Counted from the first letter of the stretch, positions 10,376 through 22,702 are shown. The stretch is DNA of 64,000 nucleotides from Chlorops oryzae (GCA_020466095.1 CM035806.1:91952631-92016630), one strand, 5' to 3'. The notes: generated from the sequence alone by a model not told the origin. A program made the numbers and translations.

Positions 10376-11718
10376 ACACTGGCGCAGCCGCATTTTTTCG
10401 AACTTCGTTTCCAGGGAAAGAAAAATGGTGAGTCAAAGTAATCTCTCCAATTTCATAATTATGTTGATTTTAATTTTCCAACGAAATTTCATTATGTTTT
10501 TTTATATATATCGTGAAATCGAAAATTAAAGACGATCAATTATTTATTTTTGGGTTTAAATTGGTGTTGTGGAAACGATTTCCTTTTCTTGTTTCAAAAT
10601 GAAAAAGAACAATTAAGCAAAAACAAGAAACTAATTTTTTTTTTGTTTAAGTGCATCGGTTTAAATCTATTTATGTTTAAAATTTGGCAGTTTTCTTTCG
10701 TGTGATCGAATTGTTGAATTTGGTTATGTAGTAACTTCGATCGTTAAAGCGTGGCTCTATGTAAGAATTCAACAAAGAAATCATGTACGATCTGCTCAAA
10801 CAAACAAATTTTATTATTTCCCATATTTTTCTGAATTTTGTCTGAACAAAAACGATCTTGTGAAGCTAGCGGCGCAGCGTTTCTCTCTCGGCTGCCGCTC
10901 ACTTTTTAGTTTCCCCTTGCCATAAAAAGACATATCAAGCATACACATAGCAAGGGTTCGTAAGACTACGCTGCGATCGTTTGAGTAAAATAAAGAAATA
11001 AAACGATCGTTCAGCTCTGCAAATGTGGTTTGTGCTGTCGTGTGTGTTTTTTCAGATGCGGTAAAAATTTATTTCACGTTTTCGGATTTATAACAGGAAA
11101 TAAATTAATATATATCTTGAAGTGCTAAGTACAAGAGGAGAGGAGGTAGAAATTTATATTTCAATGGTTTTCCGATTTTAATGAAATCACGTAAAAAAAA
11201 AGAATATATAAGTATACATAAATTTCACGTCAAGTTTTAGAGCAGGTGGAAAAAAAAATCCTATTTTTTTGTTAGTTTTCTCTATTCTTCTTCTCTCTGT
11301 GCAAACTATGTGTGATAGTGCTATAAAATTGAATCTGTCTTGATGATACGTATGATTGTCGGGGTATTTATTGGGAGAAAAAGTTTTTTTTTGGCAAGCG
11401 GGAATAAAACATAAAAAAAAAAAATAATATATATATATATATAAAATTTTGTGGTCAGAAAATATTTTGATTGTTCTACTGGCTGTCTAACTTCCGTTAG
11501 ATAGTTCATCGTTCGTTAATATTCGCGGCCGGGTACAACATTTTAATTTTGTTTTCTTAACAAGTGACCCCACGTTCGGAAAAAGCAAAAAAAAAAAATT
11601 TGGTGGTGCGATTCAGTTACCATTTTTTGAACTCGCTTTGATACTTCTACTTTGGACTAACTCTTTATGAATAAAAACAATCAAATGGATTTTTCTCTTA
11701 CCGTAAAGTCTGGACTAA
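10376..11718 (+). mobile_element. 5' leader / probable 5' LTR of decayed Ty3/gypsy element, copy 1
   Basis: This is a 1.3-kb AT-rich non-coding region upstream of gag. Near its end 'ttcttaaca' (to 11562) is followed by 'gtgaccccacgttcgg' (11564-11579). That resembles a tRNA-Trp-type primer site (TGACCCC..ACGT) missing one G, so the 5' LTR may end at 11562. Possible polyadenylation signals occur near 10990 (aataaagaaataaa). I could not find a matching 3' LTR downstream of pol, so the LTR call is inferred. Copy 2 occupies 57168-58510. Confidence 0.45.
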
Positions 11719-13504
11719 ATGGAAAAGGAAGAAGAAGAATTGAAGCAGAATTTAAGGCAATCGGAAGATAGAGCAACAACTATTTTAAAGGAAGTGTGGG
11801 ACCTTACTAAGCAAATAAATCCCAGTAGAGAGGCAGTTACCTTATAAGAAGACAATTTAGCTGTCAAGCGTTATACCCGTTTGGAAGAAGCTTTATTTCT
11901 CTTAGAAAACGCCAAACACTGCGCTGGTTCAAATACAGAAAAGAATAAGGAGAAAATTAGTCAGTTGACAGAAACAGTCACCCTTTTAGAAAATAATTGC
12001 CTAGAATTGAGTAAAAGAATAAATGCAAGCGCAGCGCTCATTGAGGAGTCTGAAGAAAATAACGAGATTCTCAGAGAAGCATTAAGTAGCGCTGTAGGAG
12101 GACAAGTAGCTGAGGAATTGGAACGAAGTTAGGCAGCAGCGAGGGAACAGAAGAAGGAAACCGAATACCTCAAGGTAAAAGTTAGAAATTTACGAGAAAG
12201 TTTAAAGAATCTCTGTCGCACTTCGCCCTCTCCTTCCCCTACTCCCACTCCAATAACACCTGAACAATCAGAACAAGCCGGTCAGCGAAATAAAGCTGAA
12301 AATTGCATTCTACAACAGGACTTAAGGATATAATTCAGGAATCGAGTATTCCAACTATAACAATTACAATGGCCAACCCTACAGATTAACAGATTAGTAC
12401 CATATTTCGCGGCCACCAATGGCCCGGAACTTAGAGCAGATGTTCATAGATTTATCGCCGGTTGCAAATTAGCGAAATTAACTATTAATGAGCACGACAC
12501 ACAGAATGCAATAAAGTGCATTAAACAAAGATTAGCGGGCCATGCTTTCGAGTCATTGTCAAACAAAGTTTTTAGCAATATTGACGAACTGTGCGAGTTC
12601 GTCAAACAATTTTTTCTAAAGAAGAGAAACGCTCGAAGATATAAGAGCAGAAATTATATCGAGTAAACAGAAAGCAGGGGAATCTATTTGCCTTTTTGGG
12701 GTAGGGTTGAGGCCCTATTGAATGAAGCAGAAAGTATCATTAGCGATAAATGTAGTGAACAGGAATCTCACTCCGTGTTAGACGAATATAAAACTTTAAC
12801 CGCTTAACGGTTTATAATGGGTTTAAGAGAGCCCTTAATCAACATCGTTTCGTAGGATGCCAAAACAAACTCATCCGCGACCTCGTAAAAATAGGTGAGG
12901 AAGCCGAGGAGTTGTTTGGCGATACCCCATTGCAAATAAATACAGTGGACTCGGCTGGTCAAAATGCCACGAGACCACCAAGTGCACCTCAGTGTTCTTT
13001 CTGCCAGCGGGAGGGTCACTCGACTGAATCGTGTTTTCGTGCGAGAGGAAACAATCAGAGTAGTCGAAACGGCCAAGAAATGACCCGAAGGACGCAAACT
13101 AACTACTTACTGCTCACGACGCGGCCATGCTTACAACAATTGTTTCGAGCGGCTCGCAAAACTTTTCTGCCAGGTATGTCTAATGAAAGGCCATGAAACT
13201 AATCCATTCTGCCAAACAATCCGCACTAACGGATGGGCGAAATTTTTCCAGACAAAATTCTTTCCTAAGGCCTACAACACCAAACTCGCAAGCGGTAAAC
13301 CAACAATCGACTCCAGCAAACTCCTTAACGAACAATCGAAGTAGCACAACTCCACAAACACAAGAACGAAATCCCAACAATCCAGTGCAGTGCTACAGAT
13401 GTAAAGAATTTGGTCACATTGCCTGGAACTGCACAAACAACTACAGGATCAGGGAAACTTATTGCGGCCCAGTGCCGGCCAATAGACTGGAATGCCCCAA
13501 ATGA
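11719..13504 (+). pseudogene. Ty3/gypsy gag, decayed, copy 1
   Basis: Gag starts with ATG at 11719 in a Glu/Lys-rich, probably coiled-coil, N-terminal region. In-frame stops lie at 11845 (TAA), 12130 (TAG) and 12805 (TAA). A capsid-like central region ('GPELRADVHRFIAGC') follows in a shifted frame. Two zinc knuckles end the protein: CSFCQREGHSTESC (about 12989-13030) and [14 protein letters not shown] (about 13391-13432). Relative to copy 2, extra one-base indels are present, for example at 12628 and near 13218. The element cannot make intact Gag as read. Confidence 0.8.
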
Positions 13505-13777
13505 GTGTAACAAACGGCCGAACCAGTTGTTGGAAGACCAGCAACCGAAAGTAACGACAACAGACCCATTGGAAGAAAAACCCCAAATCGACGAAGTCCC
13601 TAGCTCCAATTCAAAGACGTTACGCAGTCAAAAGTCGGATTGTACTCCTTTAAAGGTCAAAAAACCTGTAAAGAAAGTGACATTCAATGACACAATAACA
13701 ACATTTGTGTATGCCTTAGAAAGGACTCTGAGCTGAGGGGCATCAGCGATACAAAAACTAGAAATTCTATCTCAAAA

Positions 13778-13899
13778 GTAAAAAATTGTTTTTCGATTTT
13801 CAACTTTGTATTGTATATATTTCAATTGATTTTAATAAATTCTATGAACTTTGTTGTGCCCAAAATAAATGAGTTAAAACAAAATTTTTTGATTTTCAG
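13778..13899 (+). other. Intron-like AT-rich insert between gag and protease, copy 1
   Basis: 122 bases start with GTAAAAAATTG and end in TTTTTTGATTTTCAG, strikingly like a small fly intron. In copy 2 (60573-60694) the frame stays open through it, giving a hydrophobic insert before the protease. The length is not a multiple of three, so removing it would change frame. It may be fortuitous AT-rich sequence. Splicing is inference only. Confidence 0.3.
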
Positions 13900-14026
13900 G
13901 GGTAAGAAAGAAACCTCAGTATTCGACTGCGAGTGTTTCAAAAAACGCACAGTTCAGTTGGGGGAGATTACTTCGAAAATTTACCTTCAAATCAGGACAA
14001 AATGAGGATGTAGCTAACAGTTTAAA

Positions 14027-14640
14027 TTTGAGACACGAGCTTCCGGTAGAAGATGCTTTTATAGAAATACCGTGCCAAAAAAACGTATAGGAGAAAAGCC
14101 ACATTGTTAATTGATTCTGGTGCGGATACCAGTTTGATTAGAAGAGAATCGTTAGCAGATGATGTAGACATTGATTTTAAAAAGGTTAAGCGTTAGTAGG
14201 AGCTTTCGGAGGACTCCAGCACGATAGGTGAAGTGAAAATAGAACACGATCAGATTCCGTCATTGAAGTTAAATATGCAAGTAGTCCCTTATGGTGCATA
14301 TTTGCCAGCGGATGGTCTCCTTGACGAGATTCACTCTGTAATAAGACCATAACGGATACGATAAAAAAAAATATCACTTTTGTTGAAAAGGGAGCACAGG
14401 TAGCTACCCTACCGTTAATTTTGAAGAATTCTTCTTGTAATGTTCACGTGGCTAGAAAAATCACAACGAGATCGATAAGAATAATTGCAGTTAGTACAGG
14501 GTTACTAGCGAATGATTTAGTGGTGCACAAAAGAGAAGTGGCACCAAACGTTTATATTGGAGAAAGTATTACAAAACCCCAGAATGGGTTGGGATATGTA
14601 TCAGTTTTGAATGCCTTAGAGGATCAGGCTAAATTAGATA
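14027..14640 (+). pseudogene. Ty3/gypsy aspartic protease, copy 1
   Basis: The retroviral-type aspartic protease is marked by its active-site motif [12 protein letters not shown] (about 14104-14139), which would cleave Gag-Pol. A downstream 'LPADGLL' segment fits the second conserved protease region. Frameshifts near 14085, 14195 and 14325 break the copy 1 frame, whereas copy 2 is open through the same region. A linker after the protease leads straight to the deletion junction described for the RNase H-integrase segment. Confidence 0.75.
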
Positions 14641-16183
14641 TGAAAACTGAACTACAGTATAGTCTTTTAGACGACTATGCCATGTTACGCGAGAATTTTT
14701 CTAAGTATGGAGCGTTGAGTCAGACGGAACAAAGATACTCAACAATAGAGAAGGAGTTTTTGGCTATAGTGTGGGCCACAAAAAATTTCAGATCCTATTT
14801 ACTAGGGCGTCATTTCACTATTTACTGACCATAAGCCGTTGAGAGGAATAGCGAATTTAAAAGACCAAACGTCTAGGTTGGCTAGATTCCGACACAAGTT
14901 GTCAGAGTTCGACTTTGAAATTTAATATAAGCCGGGAAAACAAATCAGAATGCTGACGCTCTAAGTAGATTGTCCTACGAAGATACCGACATAGCCGTAG
15001 TGACAAGATCTCAGGCCAGGCAAAAGGCAGACCCGTCAGATAGTTCAGGGGTAGTCGAGGAAGTTTGTTTAGAAATAAAGAAGAAGGGTATATGTTAGAT
15101 AACCCTGATTTGGGAAAGGAAGACTCAGCCGTTTTCCTGACAGACCCCAGGGATATAAAAAATGTACTAAAACAATTTCACGATAGTCCGATGGGTGGGC
15201 ATAAAGGGGCCCCAAAAACATATTTCCGTATTCGCCGCCAATTTAAGTGGAGCGGCATGCAACGCCAAATAAGAGATTATGTCAAGGCATGTACTAAATG
15301 TCAGCAGAATAAGGCTAGCAAAGCGACGAAAATGCCCATGGTTATAACAGATACGGCTCATAGACCATTCGACAAACTGTTTATGGACATGGTAGGTCAA
15401 CTACCTACCACCGCCTCAGGCAACAGATATATTCTCCCAATAATAGATGATTTCTCTAAATATTTCATTTTTGCGGCCATGCCGGATGCAGAGGCTAGCA
15501 CAGTAGCGAAAATTTTTTTTAAAGAGGTCATTTCGAAATTTGGTATACCACGACTTTTGGTGACCGATAACGGCACGAACTTTAGTTCCAAACTATTTTC
15601 AGATATTTGCAAGCTACTGGCAGTGAAAAGACTTACAACTAGTCTATATCACCCTCAGTCAAACGGGGCACTGGAAAGATGTCACCGGCCTTTGGCCGAA
15701 CATCTTCGTATGGTGGTAAATGAAGATGGTACGAACTGGGACGAATGGCTATGCCATTCTATGCACGTTCATAATAATTCGGTCCACACCGCAACCAAAC
15801 ATACGCCCACTAAGGTGCTTTTTGGTTTCGATGTCTACTTGCCAGTAAAATTTGAAGAAAAAATCCATACCTCTCTATAACCCAGACCACTACAGCAAAA
15901 TGCTGAAGTACCAAATTCAAAGAACGTATTAATTGGTACGAAAAAAACCAAGAAAAATCAAAAGAAAATTCGAAGAAATATTATGATACCACAATAAATT
16001 TACAAACATTTAAAAGCGGTGAAAGGTTTGGCTAAAAAACCAGAATCGAAAAAACAAATTTTAATCACCATGGGTGGGCCCTTTTACAGTAGTGTCCGCT
16101 ATTGGTCCGTGAATACCAAGCTTTTGATAAAGGGAAAAGAAAAAACGTACCACAACAACCTTTTGAAACTATATCACAAGTAA
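14641..16183 (+). pseudogene. Ty3/gypsy RNase H fragment and integrase, RT core deleted, copy 1
   Basis: Reading resumes in late RNase H ('[18 protein letters not shown]', 'LLGRHFTIY'), with no RT palm or Y-x-D-D motif between it and the protease; the junction lies near '[10 protein letters not shown]'. A frameshift follows the 'TIY', then an in-frame TAA at 14923. The integrase is otherwise well preserved (15065-15880): the HHCC finger (FHDS, GGHKG, CTKC), then catalytic residues in 'LFMDMVG', 'LVTDNGTNF' and 'SNGALERCH'. A TAA at 15930 precedes the C-terminal module with 'WVGPF'. The end is a TAA at 16181. The same deletion and stops occur in copy 2, so they predate the duplication. Confidence 0.85.
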
Positions 16184-16368
16184 TATCCAAAACAATTTTA
16201 TATTTTTTTTTTTCGTTTATATTCGTTTTCAAAGAATTAGTTAAAAAAAAAATGTATGAACACAGCTTGCGTACAGTATAGTACTCCAAATGCGACAAAC
16301 GTTGTCCTTTAAATTTTTTTTAATGCGGATTCCCTGTGTTTAATCGTGCAACATTTTGCTACTCTGTC
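16184..16368 (+). other. Gypsy 3' untranslated sequence joining the 4.84-kb block
   Basis: AT-rich DNA downstream of the integrase stop runs without visible break into the repeated block. The same join is present at 62989-63173. No env ORF and no purine tract before an LTR are evident. Confidence 0.6.
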
Positions 16369-17195
16369 TATAAATTTTTCTATTTTAAAAAATTTGATGC
16401 GAAGATTTTTCCTATTCTTCGATGCTACAGTTTTCATTTTCGGTTTATTTAAAAAAAAAAATTATATATACTTACTTATAATTGAATGTACTATCAAAAT
16501 ATTCAGTTATCGGTAAGTTATATATGTCGGGATAACCAAAGTTTTTTTTAATACTTTTGGAAAAAAAATTTTTGACAGGCAACTTATGCTGTCACAAAAA
16601 AAAAAAATTTTCTGATTAAAAAAAAAATTAATATTAAAAAAAAATTGTCCAAAAATCTAATTTTTTTTCGTCTGCAGTTTTGGACAAGTATATCTCCTAA
16701 CATGGCGATATTACCGTTCACAATTAATAAGCTTTTGAAAAACCAAAGTCAAACAATAAAAATTTGAAAACAGAAGTCAAATTTTTGGAACGATTTGATA
16801 ATGAACGATTTTCTGCTAACTTTCAATACTAAACTCAGTACTTAAGCTTAAACCTATATGAACTTAAAAAAAAAAAAATATTAATAATAATTTCAATGAT
16901 ACATTATTTGGATTTTACTTAAATTTACTCAAAATAAAACTTTCATCTATTTGACAAAGGCTTAAGTAACTCTCGACGTCAGCAGAATCGCCTAAAATTT
17001 TTTAACTAACCTCCTTTTTCGCTTCTAATAATAAATACCAACAAACATATATGTTAGTGTAACTATACTAGTTTACTAGAAATAAGTTTACGAATCAACC
17101 GGAAATTACCAGCGGCAACTTTCCAGGAACTCCACTACATTACTTCAAGGCACAAAATTTCATCTTTATATGACGTTTCCAACTCCATTACACGG

Positions 17196-17508
17196 CAGCC
17201 ACACGTTCAATTTTTGGCTTTCAAGTTCCCATACACTCAAAACATTTTACTAACACACTCACACTTTTAGGACTTGAACGCCAACTTGACTTCAATTTTT
17301 CTTTCAAGATCCGTTTCAATTTTACGTTCAAGTTTTTAACAGCTGATCATAGTTGCATAGCATTCTAAGTTGTTTCCTTGACGACGGCATTTTGAAAATA
17401 AAATTGCCTTTCAAGTTGCGTGCAGCCTACGTCATAGCTTCAATTTTAAGAAATTTGACAACCAGTAGGTGTGCTCAACTTGAAAGCAAATTATTGAACG
17501 TGTGGCTG
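17196..17508. mobile_element. MITE-like element, CAGCCACACGTTCAA ends, block copy 2
   Basis: This is the duplicate of 828-1140 carried within the repeated block and has the same inverted ends. Confidence 0.75.
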
Positions 17509-19410
17509 CAGTGTTAAAGCTAAATGTAAAATACGAGAGTTCATCTTTTCATTTCAATTGGGAATTTTATTGGCCAGATAAAGCAAAAACAAACCGGTAG
17601 CATTATCCAAGGCACATTACATCATATTTAAAACTGTTGTACAACCGCCGTTCTAAAAACAATTTTGTTATAAACGGCACAAAAGGCGAAACAAGTGACG
17701 GCCAGTAATCTCACATCAATAGATTGTCAACATTGGTCTTTATTCTACAGTTCGCAGTTTGCAGCGTCCCGTCTCATCAATAACTTCCAAAATATCAACG
17801 TTTTAAAATATATGTCACATTTTGTTGCAAGACCATACTGCCTCCTTGGAGCGCTCAGAAAAAGATTGTCAGCAATATCAAACTAAAAAATCTTAAAACA
17901 CTCTGCTCTAAGCATTCATAATAATTGAAAAAGTCTCATGATTTTCTTTACATAAAGAAATTTTCATTGATGCTAACTTGCCTACGAATGCAATATCAAA
18001 CTTACTGAACTCCACTCCTTTGATGTCATCAAGGTTACTGGAAACAATTTCTCACCTGAAATATTGCGATCACAGGATGTTTTGGTGAAAGTTTTACATC
18101 TACAAGTCGAAGCAATGGTTCGAGGCAACAATTCAAGCTCAGGGAGCAGGAAGCGCTGCGCAAAGAAAAAGCTCGCGAGCACACCCCGAAAACCTAAGCA
18201 CGCCACTAACTCCAAACGTATCTCTGCGGGAGGATAAACCTTGCGCAATGCTGAGAGATGCGAGAAGAAAGCAAAGCTACTATAAGGGAAAAGGGGCTGG
18301 AGCATGGATTCCCAAAAAATGCAACAACCTCACAAAAGTTCGAATCACCCTACATTGTTCGAATCACTGACCCAGCAGCAGAGCGTCTCATCACGATTAT
18401 TAACGTGTTCGAAACACACGACATTTTTCAAATCAAGGACCAGTTGCGTGGGAAAGGAAATAGTTGCAGCCGGACCGATCATGAGATTCAAATAAATTGG
18501 TCTCGACAGCAGTTGATAAGGAAAACTGTGCGCTATCGTTCAGAAGTCCTCATAGGAACGAAAGCCGTTTTCGTCACAGTTATTCCTTATGTTTATTTCT
18601 GGATTTCTACTGGCCAATAAATGACATAATTTTCCTCATCTGCGGCGCGACAATAATCGCAGACAGCGAGAGTCATCAGTGCCCATCACACCCCGAACGA
18701 TTTTGGAATCGGGGACAGCATGAATCATCAGTGTCGATCAACCCATGAACTATAAATGTTTCGTGAACAGCAGCCAATATGGATTATTACAAGTAAGGAA
18801 GCAATAAGAATAACATTGTAAGTTTTTCTTATAATCACACGCTTTTTCTGGATGTAGTAGTATTCTCTTAAACTAATTGTATGTATCTCTATTTGCTTCG
18901 AAATAGTTAAAAAAAAAAAAAGAACAAGCTTTTTGCTATTTTTCATAAAATTCGCCATACCTTAATTCATTAAACAGAAACAATCTAGTTTCTGCATTCC
19001 TGTTATTTATTAGAAAAAAAAAAAGGTGCATATATAAGTTCGTGCATATTTTCCTTAAATTTATCCAATTTCAATTGTTTGATTTGTTTATGCGCGTCAT
19101 GCAAGGTTGTAAAGAAGTGACAAGGGAGAAGGAATTGAATTAACTTAAAGTTAAAAGTTTTTTTTTCATTTTAGCCTAAGATATTCTAAGTCAGTACGTT
19201 TAGTTTTTCAACCTAGCATAAGAAAAATTTACAGTAAAATCTTAAAACTCAAAAGAAAACCAGAACCGAACGTCACAAAATTCGAATGTAGGGATCGCGT
19301 CTCGTGTCCGAAATTGTCCGTAAACAAAAACAAATATATTTTTTCTCCTATTTTGCCCGGGATCCTTCCTATAAGGGGGGAGGGATGTTAGGTGTCGACT
19401 TTGGCTAAGT

Positions 19411-19462
19411 AGGTTGAGAACCCCTGGCGGTGGTAGCCACAGACCACCACGCTGGGAGCGCC
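19411..19462. repeat. 52-bp motif, block copy 2
   Basis: Identical to 3043-3094 and related to the motif at the LINE/gypsy junctions. Confidence 0.8.
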
Positions 19463-20001
19463 TGAAAGTAATTCCATTACATTTCAGCAATCTGGCTGTA
19501 ACTATCTTCTTCTAACATTTTTACCAAAGCGTGAGAATTAAAAAATATTTTATTTCCACTTCCAACGAGTTTTTGCCGAATATGCATTCCCATAAATCTA
19601 AAGCTGAAATGCACTTGTGCATTCTGCACATATAACATTTCATTAAAAATCAAAATGTAGCAAACAAAAGCAAATTGTCTAAAAAGATTGCAAACGTTAT
19701 CTGCAAGACTTTATAAGGTTTTGATTTCAAACAACCGTAAAATTTCGGACGCATGGAACGGCAAGGAAAATTCTGCCGACGTTGCATTCCCACGATCAGC
19801 ACATAGGCTGATCGCTTTTCCAAGTCACGTTGTCCCAACTTATGTGCGCCGTCGCGGCCAGCAAGCCGTCGACGGCTAAGTAGCGTTAGGAAGTCGAAGA
19901 GGAAAATAAAAATCCTAACGCCGGAGAGTCGATTGGAATTTTGAAGCCGGGAAGACGGCCGGCTCAGAGTCGTTTGGAAGATAGGAAGCCGTGAAGACGG
20001 C

Positions 20002-20378
20002 CGTTCGTTTAACATAATTGATTTTTTTGGAAAGTTAAAAAAAAAGAATTATTTAAAGTTCGTTTAACATAATTGATTTTTTTGGAAAGTTAAAAAAAAA
20101 AAGAATTATTTAAAGTTCGTTTAACATAATTGATTTTTTTGGAAATTTAAGTAAAAAAAATTATTTAAAGTTCGTTTACATAATTGATTTTTTTTTTGGA
20201 AAGTTAAAAAAAAAAAAAATTATTTAAAGTTCGTTTAACATAATTGATTTTTTTGGAAAGTTAAAAAAAAAAGAATTATTTACAGTTCGTTTAACATAAT
20301 TGATTTTTTTGGAAAGTTAAAAAAAGAATTATAAAGTTCGTTTAACATTATTGATTTTTTTGGAAAGTTAAAAAAAAA
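20002..20378 (+). repeat. Tandem array, about seven units of about 57 bp, block copy 2
   Basis: Same array as 3634-4010, with the same unit-to-unit differences. Confidence 0.9.
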
Positions 20379-21454
20379 ATATTAAAGAAATCTCTATCTA
20401 AAAATCAAAAGGTAAAAACACTCAGATAACGTCAAAAAGATGAAAACATCAAAAGTCAATGTGAAAAACCCAATTTATGTTACGTGTTGTTAAAATAAAA
20501 AAAAATAAATTAAAAATCAATTCTACATAAATGTGTTGTGTGCATCAAAAACATACGAATATCTTAATAATAATAATAATAATAATTCTTTGCGTCTGTA
20601 CTATTTTCACAGAAAACGCATTTGTTTCTACATACATATTGTCCAAAAACAAAAAATAAAAGCTAGTTTATAATCCATGTTGTGAGCTGTAACTCGTTTT
20701 AATTGACGATCGTCCGTAAGAGTCAAACAAATCTTCTTGATTGTGAAAAAAAAAAAGAAAGTAACAAAAAAAAAGAGAAATAAATAAACATTGTGAACTA
20801 AAATTTAATTCTGGTGCGGTTTTTTTTGAAAAGAGAAAGGAAAACAAAAAAAATATTGTAATAACGACACCCCTTCTCCCCCTTTTTCAAACAAAAAAAA
20901 AAGAAGGAAACAATAACGTTACACTCCTTCTTCCCCTTTTCCAACAAAAAAGGAAGAAGATAAAAAACGTTACAAAAGGTTTGATTTTCAGTTCGTTTGC
21001 AACTGAATGAGTATTATATTTTGTTTTTTTTTTAGTCCTCTTGAAGTTTTCCGTTCTTCGTACGCTGATTGAAATGGGCAAAAGGAATTTGGGATTTTCA
21101 ATATGCTTTTTCGACTTTGTTTTGATTTTTTTTACGCAGCCGAGAATCTATATTGGTGTGAGTTTTGATTCTCTGTGTGTCAGCTAGCGATTTAAGAGGC
21201 GTTTTGCTCGGTCGAACTTTACCTATACAACCCGAATCCAACCAAGGCGCTAATCGTGCATCATGAAAAATTTCCCTCGAAGCGCCATTATGAATATGGG
21301 AACTCTTTAGATTCTATACTCTTTGGATACATTCAGTGTGTAGTAATATTGATTTAATTTCTGTTTTGCCAGCAGTGTTGTTTTTTGGTTTTGGACACTT
21401 ATCAATAGATGGCGCTGTATTTTAATTCAGTGTGTAGTATCAATGATTTTTATA

Positions 21455-21830
21455 CCCAGCGTAAGCGGGGTATATTAGTTTTGTGCGAATCTTGTAACAG
21501 GGAGAACTAAGCTCCGGAGATATAGACATATATATAAATAGAAATGATCAGGATCAAAAACTGAATTGATTTAGACAAGTCCGTCTGTCCGTCCGTCCGT
21601 GGTCGGATCTCCTCCGAAACGGCTGGACCAATCCAGTCGATATTTGGCACACAGGTATATCGGGATCCGAGTATCATTTTAAGTAAAAATGGGAGACATC
21701 CGCCCACTGCCACGCCCGCAAATGAATAAAATGTGTTTTCAGTAAAATACACATGAGTTAACGGTTGATGCAACCAAGGCATGTTGCTTCAACAGTTGCA
21801 TCGTAAGTAGTATTGTGGCCTACTGAAATT
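21455..21830 (+). mobile_element. mini-me/DINE-like element
   Basis: It starts 'tatacccagcgtaagcggggtata', a short inverted repeat typical of these elements. It then has '(ta)n tagaaatgatcaggatc', a core ending 'gatttagacaagtccg', and a (GTCY)n tract at about 21578-21600. From established knowledge, the (TA)n-core-(GTCY)n order is the mini-me signature in flies. The element continues with 'ggctggaccaatc' and 'ccgcccactgccacgcccgc'. The right end is uncertain. Confidence 0.7.
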
Positions 21831-22111
21831 GGTTATACCAAAGAGTATTAATAAATATAAGAGGCGCCAACGTACTCTATCGGCTCTCTTAGCATTTTGA
21901 AAATGCTGGCCTCCTTATTACGATACACTTTGTCCCTATGCCATTTCGTCTCACATCACAAAGCGAATGCTGATTGAAAACAAAAATGCGCAACGCGAGT
22001 GCGAGAAACGTGCGTAAATGAACATTTAATGAATGAATTGTGCGTTTGCTTATGCGCAGAGTAAAAGGGATGGAAATTTTTTTAAGCTTGTGCGCATGCA
22101 AAGGCTGCCGA

Positions 22112-22329
22112 ACACAGTGTGCAATATTTGACTATTTCAAATCTTTCTTCAGACAAGTTCTATTTTACTTATTATTGATATAATTTTTATAGTAAAATAA
22201 AAATTGAAATGATATCAATTTGTTTCTAGACATTAAGAAAGCTATTTTGCTGAATTTTATATTCATAATTTATAGTTCATGAAAATTTTTTTATAAAATG
22301 AAAGGAAGAGACTCGATATTTGCACACTG
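22112..22329. mobile_element. Small inverted-repeat element, CAGTGTGCAATATTTG ends
   Basis: The left end 'acacagtgtgcaatatttga' and the right end 'gatatttgcacactgtat' are inverted copies about 200 bp apart, with AT-rich non-coding DNA between them. The same motif occurs in the hairpin at 22594-22702, so it looks like a small mobile family. The superfamily was not determined. Confidence 0.5.
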
Positions 22330-22593
22330 TATCATACTTTTGAAATTTTTTTTAGTAGGATTGATTGAAATGAGCAAAATTCGTTCAAGGAAGGACGGTG
22401 GAAGGGAAAAGAAGTTCTATATGTATGAGCATAACAATGCTTGTATGTATTTAAAATGGAATGATTCAGCTTGTTTACATTCGATGGTGCAAATACGATG
22501 TCCGTTGAAGACCCATAAAAAAGTTTTTTGAAAATTTCAACTTTGCTATTGACTTCAACAATTTTTTCTCTTACATTTAATTTTAATAGTGGA

Positions 22594-22702
22594 TATTCAA
22601 GCAACAGTGCAAACGCAGTGTAATATTTGCATTGAACAAATTGCGTACAAAAAAAGCAGATGCAAATATTGCACACTGCGATTTGCACTGTTGCTTGAAT
22701 AC
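22594..22702. repeat. Hairpin, about 39-bp arms
   Basis: The left arm 'tattcaagcaacagtgcaaa' and the right arm 'tttgcactgttgcttgaata' are inverted, and pairing continues through 'cgcagtg' and 'aatatttgca' on each side of a loop of about 28 bases. It shares the CAGTGTGCAATATTTGC motif with the preceding element. Confidence 0.7.

Larger units (their letters stand above)
16369..21207. repeat. 4.84-kb repeated block, copy 2
   Basis: Matches 1-4839 with only one difference noticed (18293), including identical A and T run lengths. It contains the same inverted-repeat element (17196-17508), GC-richer segment (17977-18768), 52-bp motif (19411-19462) and tandem array (20002-20378). It follows gypsy copy 1 directly and ends at 'gcgttttgc'. 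The sequence to its right (tcggtcgaac...) differs from the flank of copy 1, so the end is a true repeat boundary. Confidence 0.95.

Noticed and set aside
16369..19100. env gene downstream of gypsy pol
   Set aside because: No long ORF, signal peptide or transmembrane segment in a consistent frame.
1..21207. Blocks 1-4839 and 16369-21207 as giant LTRs of one element
   Set aside because: No primer site follows 4839, no purine tract precedes 16369, and block 3 also follows a gypsy remnant, so the unit extends left of the block.
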